From Deinococcus rhizophilus (GTDB taxonomy: Bacteria > Deinococcota > Deinococci > Deinococcales > Deinococcaceae): a stretch of 6,546 bases of DNA. Of this stretch, positions 1-5,399 are shown piece by piece. The stretch is from positions 1 to 6,546 of the forward strand of contig NZ_JASNGB010000173.1 of NCBI RefSeq assembly GCF_030271215.1. Direction: 5' to 3'. The notes beneath the pieces were generated by a model. That model saw only the letters and a program-made list of their open reading frames with translations, did not search any database and had not been told where the DNA came from. Position 1 is the stretch's first letter. Each line of letters begins with the position of its first letter. Both the position numbers and the translations under genes were made by a program.

Positions 1-1
1 G

Positions 2-793
2 GCCTACGCGGGGCGGTCGCGCGGGTGGCCCTGGCTGTGGCTGCCGGTCACGCTGGCGTATGCCCTGGCCGGGGGCCTGTCCTCCTGGTCGGTGTGGCAG
101 GAGGGGCAGGTCGAGGCGGCCCGGCTGGGCCAGGAACTCGCGCAGCACGTGCGCCTGACCGCCGCCGCGCTGGGTCTCTCCGTCCTGATCGGCGGGCCGC
201 TGGCGGTGTGGTCGGTGCGGCAGCCGGGCGCGGGGCAGGTCGTTCTGGCGGTGACGGGCGCGGTCCAGACGCTGCCCAGCCTCGCGCTGCTGGGGCTGCT
301 GATCGCGCCGCTGGGCGCCCTGAGCCAGGCCGTTCCGGCGCTGCGCTCGCTGGGCGTGAGCGGCATCGGGACCGCGCCCGCGCTGGTGGCCCTGACCCTC
401 TACGGGCTGCTGCCGGTGGTCCGCAACGGGGTGGCCGCGCTGCGCGGGGTGGACGCCGGGACCCTCGACGCGGGGCGCGGCATGGGCATGACGCCGGGAC
501 AGCTGTTCTGGCGGGTGCAGCTGCCGCTGGCGCTGCCGGTGTGGCTGGCGGGGCTGCGGCAGGCCACGGTCCTGCTGATCGGGGTGACGGCGGTCGCCGC
601 CCTGATCGGCGCGGGTGGGCTGGGGGTCTACATCTTCCGGGGCCTGAACGCCTCGGCCACCGACCTGATCCTGCTGGGCGCCCTGCCCGCCTGCCTGCTG
701 GCAATCGTGGCAGACGCCGCGTGGCGCGGCCTGGAAGCCGGGCTGGCCCGCCGCCTGGGCCTGACGCGCGGGGCGGAGGTGGGGGCGCCGTGA
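2..793 (+). CDS. Osmoprotectant-type ABC importer permease, 5' end cut by window edge
   Basis: This is an inner-membrane permease of the OpuC/ProW/YehY class, which forms half of the channel for glycine betaine, choline or related solutes. The frame is open from the first full codon, giving 263 visible residues, so the true start is probably to the left. A GTG at 92 is the first internal start but would remove a hydrophobic segment (about residues 10-30). About six hydrophobic segments are visible, near residues 10-30, 50-70, 80-103, 122-140, 195-215 and 222-245. The ATPase-docking EAA-type loop lies near residues 150-185, with a DAGRGMGM core followed by VQLPLALPVW. The typical 'GAGGLGVYIFRGLN' stretch follows. 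The loop closely matches that of the second permease, so the two probably form a heterodimer. The last 4 bp overlap the ATPase gene. The YehY-like assignment rests on gene order and loop motifs; the substrate is inferred from the family. Confidence 0.88.
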   Translation, partial: AYAGRSRGWPWLWLPVTLAYALAGGLSSWSVWQEGQVEAARLGQELAQHVRLTAAALGLSVLIGGPLAVWSVRQPGAGQVVLAVTGAVQTLPSLALLGLLIAPLGALSQAVPALRSLGVSGIGTAPALVALTLYGLLPVVRNGVAALRGVDAGTLDAGRGMGMTPGQLFWRVQLPLALPVWLAGLRQATVLLIGVTAVAALIGAGGLGVYIFRGLNASATDLILLGALPACLLAIVADAAWRGLEAGLARRLGLTRGAEVGAP

Positions 794-1737
794 TCGAACT
801 GCAGGGCCTGACCAAGAGCTACGGCGACACTGCCGCCGCCGCCGTGCGCGACCTCTCGCTGACCTTTCCGGCGGGCCGCGTGACCGCGCTGCTGGGGCCG
901 TCGGGCTGCGGCAAGACGACCACCCTGCGGATGATCAACCGCCTGATCCAGCCCACCTCGGGCACGGTGCGGCTGGCCGGGCGCGACACCCGCGAGCTGA
1001 GCCCCGAGGCGCTGCGGCGCGGCATGGGCTACGTGATTCAGCGGGTGGGGCTGTTTCCCCACCTGACCGTCGGGCGCAACGTCGCCGCCGTGCCCGAGCT
1101 GCTGGGCTGGCCCGCCGCGCGGGTGCGGGCGCGGGTGGACGAGCTGCTGGGGCTCGTGGGGCTGGAGCCGGGCGTCTACCGGGGCAAGCGGCCCGCCGAG
1201 CTGTCGGGCGGGCAGGCGCAGCGGGTGGGCGTGGCGCGGGCGCTGGCCGCCGATCCGCCCGTCCTGCTGATGGATGAGCCCTTCGGGGCGCTCGATCCCC
1301 TGGCGCGGGAGGCCCTGCAGGGCAAGGTGCTGGAGATCCAGCGCCGCCTCGCCAAGACGGTGGTGCTGGTGACCCACGACATCCCCGAGGCGCTGCGGAT
1401 GGCCGACCAGATCGCCCTGATGCAGTCGGGCGAGCTGGCGCAGTTCGGGTCGCCCGACGACCTGGTGCGCCGCCCGGCCAGCGCCTTCGTGGCGCAGTTC
1501 ATGGGCCAGGACGCCGCCCTGGAGCAGCTCGGCGGGGTGCGGGTGGGGGCGCTGGCCCGGCCCGGCGACGCCCACGGCCTGCCGCGCCTGCCCGCAGAGG
1601 CCGACGCCCGCACCGCACTCGCGCTGATGCTGCGCCAGGGCACCGACGCGGTCGCGGTGGTGGGGGAGGGGGGAGCGGTGGTCGGCGTCGCCCGCTTCCG
1701 CGACCTGGGCCACGACCCCCGCTCCGGGGACGCGTGA
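790..1737 (+). CDS. Osmoprotectant-type ABC importer ATP-binding subunit with a single half-CBS tail
   Basis: This 315-residue ATPase powers the importer formed by the flanking permeases. Visible motifs are Walker A GPSGCGKTT (36-44), Q-loop Q84, signature LSGGQAQR (138-145), Walker B VLLMDEP (158-164), D-loop GALD (166-169) and H-loop H196. The start is GTG at 790, overlapping the permease stop by 4 bp (GTGA), with a Shine-Dalgarno GGAGGT at 775-780; this indicates translational coupling. The sequence resembles OpuCA/ProV/YehX ATPases, and the length is close to that of YehX (about 308 residues). The C-terminal tail (about 272-307) reads like one CBS repeat: an 'ALALMLRQGTDAVAVV' helix-strand followed by 'GVARFRDL'. 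OpuCA-type proteins normally carry two. It may therefore have altered or no ionic-strength sensing; that is inference. The substrate is not determined by the sequence. Confidence 0.93.
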   Translation: MIELQGLTKSYGDTAAAAVRDLSLTFPAGRVTALLGPSGCGKTTTLRMINRLIQPTSGTVRLAGRDTRELSPEALRRGMGYVIQRVGLFPHLTVGRNVAAVPELLGWPAARVRARVDELLGLVGLEPGVYRGKRPAELSGGQAQRVGVARALAADPPVLLMDEPFGALDPLAREALQGKVLEIQRRLAKTVVLVTHDIPEALRMADQIALMQSGELAQFGSPDDLVRRPASAFVAQFMGQDAALEQLGGVRVGALARPGDAHGLPRLPAEADARTALALMLRQGTDAVAVVGEGGAVVGVARFRDLGHDPRSGDA

Positions 1738-1946
1738 TGGGGATGCCGGGTAAGCAGGGACGACGCCGCCAGGGACACCACCTGTTCACTCCGAGCGGCC
1801 CTGCCAGGCTCAGGAGGGGTGCCCCCGGGGGCGTCCGTTCACGGCGACGGCGCGGCAGGGCGAGCAGGAACAAACGGTCTCCGGGAGAGGCGCTGTCAAA
1901 TGGGCGCCCTCCCGGTTGGAGAACCCATCGGGCGGGGGCCGGATGA
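1737..1946 (+). CDS. Possible small basic ORF bridging ATPase and permease genes (doubtful)
   Basis: A 69-codon frame runs through the gap between the ATPase and second permease genes. Its ATG at 1737 uses the last base of the ATPase TGA, and an in-frame GTG at 1734 is also possible. Its own TGA (1944-1946) overlaps the permease ATG as ATGA. Both junctions are therefore of the coupling type. The product would be very rich in Arg, Gly and Pro, with clusters such as GRRRQG and RSRRRRGRASRNKR. It has no recognisable domain, membrane segment or family. Long open frames arise easily by chance at this GC content, and the amino-acid composition looks like translated non-coding DNA. If ribosomes traverse it, its role may be only to carry translation across the gap to the permease. 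Confidence 0.2.
   Translation: MGMPGKQGRRRQGHHLFTPSGPARLRRGAPGGVRSRRRRGRASRNKRSPGEALSNGRPPGWRTHRAGAG
1881..1915 (+). repeat. Strong stem-loop in the ATPase-permease gap
   Basis: CCGGGAG (1881-1887) pairs with CTCCCGG (1909-1915). After one bulged A (1888), GGCGC (1889-1893) pairs with GCGCC (1904-1908). This makes a 12-bp stem with a roughly 10-base A/T-containing loop (tgtcaaatgg). The stem ends 27 bases before the permease ATG. There is no T-run after it, so it is not a classical terminator. An mRNA-stabilising or translation-modulating hairpin, or part of a small dispersed repeat, fits better. The pairing is read directly; the role is unknown. Confidence 0.6.
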
Positions 1947-2653
1947 GGCGCCGCTCCTGGGCCGCGCTGCTGTGGGGTCTCCTCCTGGGGCTGTGCCTGT
2001 GGCCGGGCGTGCTGCCCCCGCTGCTGGCCCCGCTCGCGGGGGGCGAGGCCCCCACCCTGGACGTGCCGCTGTGGCGCCTGACCGCCGGGCACCTGGGACT
2101 GGTGCTGCTCGCCGGGGCGCTGGTGCTGCTGCTGGCCGTGCCGCTGGTGCTGTACGCCACGCGCCCCGGCCGCGCCGCCGTGCTGGGGCTGGTCGGGGCG
2201 CTGGCCGGGCTGGGGCAGACGGTGCCCACCCTGGCGATCCTGGCGCTGGCGGTGCCGCTGCTGGGCTTCGGGCCAGCGCCCACCCTGCTGGGGCTGGTGC
2301 TGTACGGGCTGGTTCCGGTCGTGTCCAACGGGGTGGCGGGCCTGCGGGGGGTCAGCCCGGACGTGCTCGACGCCGCACGGGGCATGGGCATGACCGCCCG
2401 GCAGCGTCTGTGGCGGGTGGAGGTGCCGCTGGCGCTGCCGGTGTGGTGGGCGGGGGTGAGGACCTCGCTGGTGTTCGGGGTCGCCACCGCCACGGTGGGC
2501 GCGGCGCTGGGGGCCGGGGGGCTGGGCCGCCCCATCATCGACGGACTGTCGCAGCAGAACACGGCGCTGGTGCTGCTGGGCGCCCTGCCCACGGCGCTGC
2601 TGGCCCTCACGCTCGACGCCCTGCTGGGGCTGGCCGCGCCGGAGGAAGGGTGA
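1943..2653 (+). CDS. Osmoprotectant-type ABC importer permease (second subunit)
   Basis: This 236-residue inner-membrane permease pairs with the first permease to form the solute channel. The start chosen is ATG 1943, followed by an Arg-rich N-end (MRRRSW) and a first membrane segment at about residues 5-25. It has a G-rich ribosome site (GGCGGGGG, 1931-1938) four bases upstream. A TTG at 1916 is an in-frame alternative but would place a hairpin arm at the start. Further hydrophobic stretches lie near 48-72, 77-95, 110-130, 165-190 and 205-228. The EAA-type loop 'LDAARGMGMTARQRLWRVEV' followed by PLALPVWW docks the ATPase. A 'GAGGLGRPIIDGLSQQN' stretch is typical of the family. The length is close to E. 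coli YehW (about 243 residues). It lies 205 bp after the ATPase gene, where tight overlap is more usual. Confidence 0.9.
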   Translation: MRRRSWAALLWGLLLGLCLWPGVLPPLLAPLAGGEAPTLDVPLWRLTAGHLGLVLLAGALVLLLAVPLVLYATRPGRAAVLGLVGALAGLGQTVPTLAILALAVPLLGFGPAPTLLGLVLYGLVPVVSNGVAGLRGVSPDVLDAARGMGMTARQRLWRVEVPLALPVWWAGVRTSLVFGVATATVGAALGAGGLGRPIIDGLSQQNTALVLLGALPTALLALTLDALLGLAAPEEG

Positions 2654-2706
2654 GGCCCCGTTGCCCCCGCCCGGTCTCTGCCCACCGGCGGGGACCCTGG
2701 CCCCCG

Positions 2707-2723
2707 GCCCCCGTCCTGGGGGC
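2707..2723 (+). repeat. Short GC hairpin after the transporter genes
   Basis: GCCCCC (2707-2712) and GGGGGC (2718-2723) form a 6-bp stem with a GTCCT loop, 54 bases after the permease stop. No T-tract follows, so it is at most a weak or Rho-assisted end-of-operon signal. In such C/G-rich sequence it may be accidental. Confidence 0.3.
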
Positions 2724-2762
2724 GCCTGCCGCCCGTCACGGGGGCCCCGTCCCCCCCGGCCT

Positions 2763-2807
2763 CCAGTCAGAAGTGTGCCAGTCAGAAGAGCGCCAGTCAG
2801 GAGAGCA
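2763..2807 (+). repeat. Three 15-bp tandem repeats upstream of nagA
   Basis: Three adjacent 15-bp units lie at 2763-2777, 2778-2792 and 2793-2807: CCAGTCAGAAGTGTG, CCAGTCAGAAGAGCG and CCAGTCAGGAGAGCA. The first eight bases are identical in all three. They end 41 bases before the nagA start codon. They could be binding sites for a regulator of nagA or a slippage-generated minisatellite. No regulator gene is in the window. Confidence 0.8.
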
Positions 2808-2848
2808 CCGGTTCGGCCCCTCCTCTTCCATAAGCCTGATGAGGCGTC

Positions 2849-3982
2849 ATGGCCGGTGAACGGAGTCTGCGCGGCCACCTCGTCCTGCCGGGGGGCGTGG
2901 TGCCGGGCGAGGTGCGCTTTGGAAGTCACCTGGAAGCGGTCACGCCGCTGCCCGGGGTTTCCGGCGAGCTGTACATCCTCCCCGGCTTCGTCGATACCCA
3001 TGTCCACGGCGGGGGCGGCGGGGACACGATGGACGGCCCCGGCGGCGTCGCTGCCCTGGCGCGGCTGCACGCCCGGCACGGCACCACCACCCTGCTGCCC
3101 ACCACGGTCACGAACCCCTGGGAGGCTGTGCTGGCGGCGCTGCGCGGGGTGCGCGAGGTCATGGACGCCGGGGGAGTGCGCGGCGGCGCGGACATCCCCG
3201 GCGCCCACCTCGAAGGCCCCTTCATCAGTCCGGGGCGGCTGGGCGCCCAGCCCCCGCACCCCCTGCTGCCGACCCCGGCGCGGGTGGCGGAGGTGCTCTC
3301 GCCCGGCGTGGTGCGGGCGGTCACCCTGGCCCCCGAGCTGGAGGGCGCGGCCGGGGCTGCCCTCGCCTTTGCCCGTGCCGGGGTCCGGGTGGGCATCGGG
3401 CACACGCGGGCCGACGCGGAGACGGTCACGGCCCTGCTGAAAGCCGTGCACGCCGCTGGGGGCCGCACCGCCGCGACCCACCTCTACAACGCGATGGGCG
3501 GCCTCGAGGGACGGGTCCCCGGTCCGGCCGGGGCGCTGCTGACCGACCCCCACGCCTTTCTGGAGGTGATTCTCGACGGGCACCACGTCCACCCCACCAG
3601 CTTTCACCTCGCCTGCCGCGCCGCACCCGGCCGGGTGATGCTCGTCAGTGACGCGGTGCGGGCGGCGGGTCTGGGCGACGGAGAGAGCGACCTCGGGGGC
3701 CAGCGGGTGACGGTGCGGGGGGGCCGGGCCACCCTCCCGGACGGCACCCTGGCGGGCAGCGTCCTGACCCTCGACCGGGCGCTGCGTCAGGCGGTGGGGG
3801 CGGGCGTGCCCCTGCCCGGGGCGAGCGCGATGCTCAGCGCGGTTCCGGCGGCGTCCCTGGGCCTGACCGACCGGGGCCGGTTGCGGCCGGGCCTGCGCTC
3901 GGACCTCGTGGTGCTGGACCGGGACCTGCAGGTCCGGCAGGTCTACGTGGCCGGGCAACCCATGCGGGTGGGGGAGGACTGA
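2849..3982 (+). CDS. nagA: N-acetylglucosamine-6-phosphate deacetylase (NagA)
   Basis: This cytosolic amidohydrolase converts N-acetylglucosamine-6-phosphate to glucosamine-6-phosphate and acetate in amino-sugar and cell-wall recycling. The 377 residues match the usual length of about 380. Seen in order are LPGFVDTHVHG (44-54, with metal-region His51 and His53), HLEGPFIS (120-127, metal ligand Glu122), GIGHT (182-186, His185), ATHLYNAM (209-216, His211), DGHHV (243-247, His246) and LVSDAV (265-270, catalytic Asp268). These correspond to E. coli NagA Glu131, His195, His216, His251 and Asp273. The LAGS motif (301-304) is also present. The ATG at 2849 has GAGG at 2841-2844. It lies 195 bp after the transporter genes on the same strand, behind a 15-bp tandem repeat, so it probably has its own control. 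No nagB or sugar transporter is visible. It is convergent with the recombinase gene, with a 51-bp gap. Confidence 0.95.
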   Translation: MAGERSLRGHLVLPGGVVPGEVRFGSHLEAVTPLPGVSGELYILPGFVDTHVHGGGGGDTMDGPGGVAALARLHARHGTTTLLPTTVTNPWEAVLAALRGVREVMDAGGVRGGADIPGAHLEGPFISPGRLGAQPPHPLLPTPARVAEVLSPGVVRAVTLAPELEGAAGAALAFARAGVRVGIGHTRADAETVTALLKAVHAAGGRTAATHLYNAMGGLEGRVPGPAGALLTDPHAFLEVILDGHHVHPTSFHLACRAAPGRVMLVSDAVRAAGLGDGESDLGGQRVTVRGGRATLPDGTLAGSVLTLDRALRQAVGAGVPLPGASAMLSAVPAASLGLTDRGRLRPGLRSDLVVLDRDLQVRQVYVAGQPMRVGED

Positions 3983-4003
3983 GCGTCCCTCCCACCCGGT
4001 CCC

Positions 4004-4037
4004 ACCGAACGCCGCATCAGACCGAACGCCGCATCAG
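4004..4037. repeat. Exact 17-bp tandem duplication at the recombinase stop codon
   Basis: ACCGAACGCCGCATCAG occurs at 4004-4020 and again, identical, at 4021-4037. The right copy contains the stop codon (TCA at 4034-4036 on the + strand) of the leftward recombinase gene. The left copy lies just beyond it, in the 51-bp gap to nagA. An exact copy suggests a recent slippage duplication or a functional paired site. Confidence 0.9.
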
Positions 4038-4984
4038 AAGTCCTCGACCTCCCCGGCCACGTCGTGGTCGTCGACCGCCACGTAACGCCTCGTGGTGTCC
4101 ACGCTGCTGTGCCCCAGGAAAAGGCCCACCCGCGTGAAGTCCCGCGTCGCGCGGTAGAGCCGGGTGCCCGAATGCTTGCGGGCCGCGTGAAAGCCGCGCC
4201 AGGTGTGCCCGTGCCCGGCCTGCCGGAAGGCCCGGCGCAGCCGGTAGGCCGCCTGCGCGTAGCTCCAGTCGAAGAGTGCTCCGTCCGGGCGGACCGGCGC
4301 CAGGCCCGCGAGCGCCGTCCGGGTCCGGCGGCCCAGCGGCACCCGCCGCAGCTTGCCCCCCTTGCCCCGCACGGTGACCATGCCCCCCTGCAGGTCTCCC
4401 AGCCGCAGCCCCAGCGCCTCCCCGGCCCGCAGGCCCCCGTGGGCACACAGCAGCAGCAGCGCCGCCAGCCGGGGGTCGCAGTGCGCCAGCACATCGTCGA
4501 TCTCGCGCAGGTACGGCGGATTCTTCACGATGCCGGGAGTGGGGTCGGGCGGCACGTGGGCGTCCTCGAACGGTTGCGCCTCCGTCGCCCCGGCCCACCT
4601 GAGCGCCCGGTACAGCGCCCGCGCCCCGGCGACGTACTGGGCCACCGTCGCCGCCGAGAGCCCCCCGCTGCGCCCCCGCCCCCGCGAGGGCCGCGTTTGC
4701 AGGTGTGCCACGTACCGCCCCCCGTCCCGCCGTCCAGGGCGCAGCAGCTGCACGCCACTGTCCCGCGCCCACGGCACGAAATCCCGCACCGCCAGCGCGT
4801 ACGCCGCCCGCGTCCGTGCACTGCCCCGCGCCCCCTTGCGGCTGGCAGCCAGCAGGTACGCCAGCGTGACCTGCACCAGCCCCTCGGCGTCGTAGGTGCT
4901 CGCAGCCTCCACCGCCCGCACCCGCAGCGCCTGATCACTGAGACTGGCGAGGGCCAGCGGCGCCTCATGCCGGACGAGGGTCAT
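4034..4984 (-). CDS. Tyrosine site-specific recombinase (XerC/XerD-like), catalytically complete
   Basis: This 316-residue DNA strand-exchange enzyme cuts and rejoins paired short target sites through a phosphotyrosine link. The N-terminal core-binding region (about 35-130) is Arg-rich and helical. The catalytic domain follows, with Arg186 in [11 protein letters not shown], Lys208 in RGKGGK, His266-x-x-Arg269 in FHAARKHSG, His292 in LGHSS and nucleophile Tyr301 in TTRRYVAV. The full R-K-HxxR-H-Y set is therefore present. The start chosen is ATG 4984 (MTLVRHEAP), which has GGAGGG just upstream. An in-frame start at 5071 would run through the inverted repeat and add an untypical Pro-rich end. 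It could be a Xer-type resolvase of a replicon or the integrase of a mobile element. No phage or transposon genes are next to it. A dif-like site lies 70 bp upstream. Confidence 0.9.
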   Translation of the reverse strand: MTLVRHEAPLALASLSDQALRVRAVEAASTYDAEGLVQVTLAYLLAASRKGARGSARTRAAYALAVRDFVPWARDSGVQLLRPGRRDGGRYVAHLQTRPSRGRGRSGGLSAATVAQYVAGARALYRALRWAGATEAQPFEDAHVPPDPTPGIVKNPPYLREIDDVLAHCDPRLAALLLLCAHGGLRAGEALGLRLGDLQGGMVTVRGKGGKLRRVPLGRRTRTALAGLAPVRPDGALFDWSYAQAAYRLRRAFRQAGHGHTWRGFHAARKHSGTRLYRATRDFTRVGLFLGHSSVDTTRRYVAVDDHDVAGEVEDF

Positions 4985-4987
4985 GGA

Positions 4988-4993
4988 CCCTCC
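4988..4993 (-). promoter_or_regulatory. Ribosome binding site deciding the recombinase start
   Basis: On the minus strand GGAGGG lies three bases before ATG 4984. No comparable site precedes the longer in-frame start at 5071, which supports the 316-residue protein. Confidence 0.7.
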
Positions 4994-5030
4994 GGGGATA
5001 GGCAGGCTGGGTGTCGGGGCATGAGCTCCC

Positions 5031-5059
5031 AGTGTAGCGGGTGCAGAAGGCGGGTTCAC
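5031..5059 (-). promoter_or_regulatory. Weak candidate promoter for the active recombinase gene
   Basis: On the minus strand, TACACT (5031-5036; 4 of 6 against TATAAT) lies 17 bp from GTGAAC (5054-5059; 3 of 6 against TTGACA). Transcription would begin about 40 bases before ATG 4984. The -35 falls inside the left arm of the 5054-5081 inverted repeat, so protein bound there could block transcription. The match is weak. Confidence 0.35.
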
Positions 5060-5081
5060 ACTAAGGCACATTAGTGTGACG
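5054..5081. other. dif-like recombination site or operator (28 bp)
   Basis: Left arm GTTCACACTAA (5054-5064), centre GGCACA (5065-5070) and right arm TTAGTGTGACG (5071-5081) make an 11-6-11 layout. TCACACTAA and TTAGTGTGA are a perfect 9-bp inverted repeat. The arms end in TAA and begin with TTA next to a 6-bp centre, which is the geometry of XerC/XerD dif sites. The site lies between two tyrosine-recombinase-family genes. A dimeric repressor operator is the alternative, since the repeat covers a candidate -35. Confidence 0.55.
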
Positions 5082-5082
5082 G

Positions 5083-5092
5083 GTTGGCCAAC
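5083..5092. repeat. 10-bp perfect palindrome beside the dif-like site
   Basis: GTTGGCCAAC is self-complementary and begins two bases after the 28-bp site. It might be an accessory protein site, or chance. Confidence 0.4.
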
Positions 5093-5399
5093 TTGTTTGC
5101 CGTGCCTTCCCAGCCCACATACCTGCCCAGTCCGCTGGTGCCCACCCTACCCGCCCAGTGTTGGGGAGCCTCGCAACTCCGGCGAGCAGAGCCGGGAGAG
5201 GCTGAAGGCTCTCTGGGCTTCTGGAAGGCGTGTGAATGTTCGTTCGAAGGCACCCGGACAGGGACCTCTGCCCCACCCTCCGAACAGGAGCGGTCAGCTC
5301 TCGCAAGCTCGATATATACAAAGCTGCTCACATAAGCCTATCCCTATCCAGATCCAGAACACAGCTTCCCAGGGCGCAACCCCGGAGCTTTTCCACACA
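5093..5399. other. Intergenic stretch between the two recombinase-family genes
   Basis: I find no convincing gene in these 307 bases. Frames on both strands give low-complexity products with no recognisable family and no good start signal. Contents worth noting are a composite stem-loop at 5167-5203, an AT-rich patch GATATATACA at 5311-5320, and a short hexamer repeat CCTATC twice at 5337-5348. Base composition is visibly lower in GC than in the transporter genes, especially at 5305-5360. No T-run terminator is seen after the upstream recombinase-like gene, whose minus-strand stop is at 5400-5402. Confidence 0.6.
5167..5203 (-). repeat. Composite stem-loop in the recombinase gap
   Basis: The outer stem is AGCCTC (5167-5172) with GAGGCT (5198-5203). 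The inner stem is TCCGGC (5178-5183) with GCCGG(G)A (5191-5197, one bulged G) around a 7-base loop. A 5-base internal bulge separates the two stems. No T-run follows on either strand, so an intrinsic terminator is not supported. The strand is given as that of the flanking genes. Confidence 0.4.

Noticed and set aside
2707..2723. GC hairpin as a Rho-independent terminator for the transporter operon
   Set aside because: There is no T-run and the stem is only 6 bp in a C/G-homopolymer-rich stretch, so it is listed only as a hairpin.
1499..3958. Very long minus-strand open frame (819 codons) opposite the transporter and nagA genes
   Set aside because: It is antisense to three well-supported genes and its product is low-complexity Gly/Arg/Pro/Gln. 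Such shadows are expected in very GC-rich coding DNA.
4956..4968. 13-bp match ATGAGGCGCCGCT, inverted, shared with the second permease start (1943-1955)
   Set aside because: Both copies are coding sequence in unrelated genes with GC-rich codons. There is no flanking similarity, so it is probably coincidence.
4985..5071. Longer N-terminus for the active recombinase from an upstream in-frame start
   Set aside because: The extra 29 residues are Pro/Ala-rich and unlike recombinases. The internal ATG 4984 has a clear GGAGGG.
5071..5331. Minus-strand 86-codon frame ending in the dif-like repeat
   Set aside because: It has a GTG start without a ribosome site, shows no recognisable domain, and an equal-length frame exists in another register of the same stretch.
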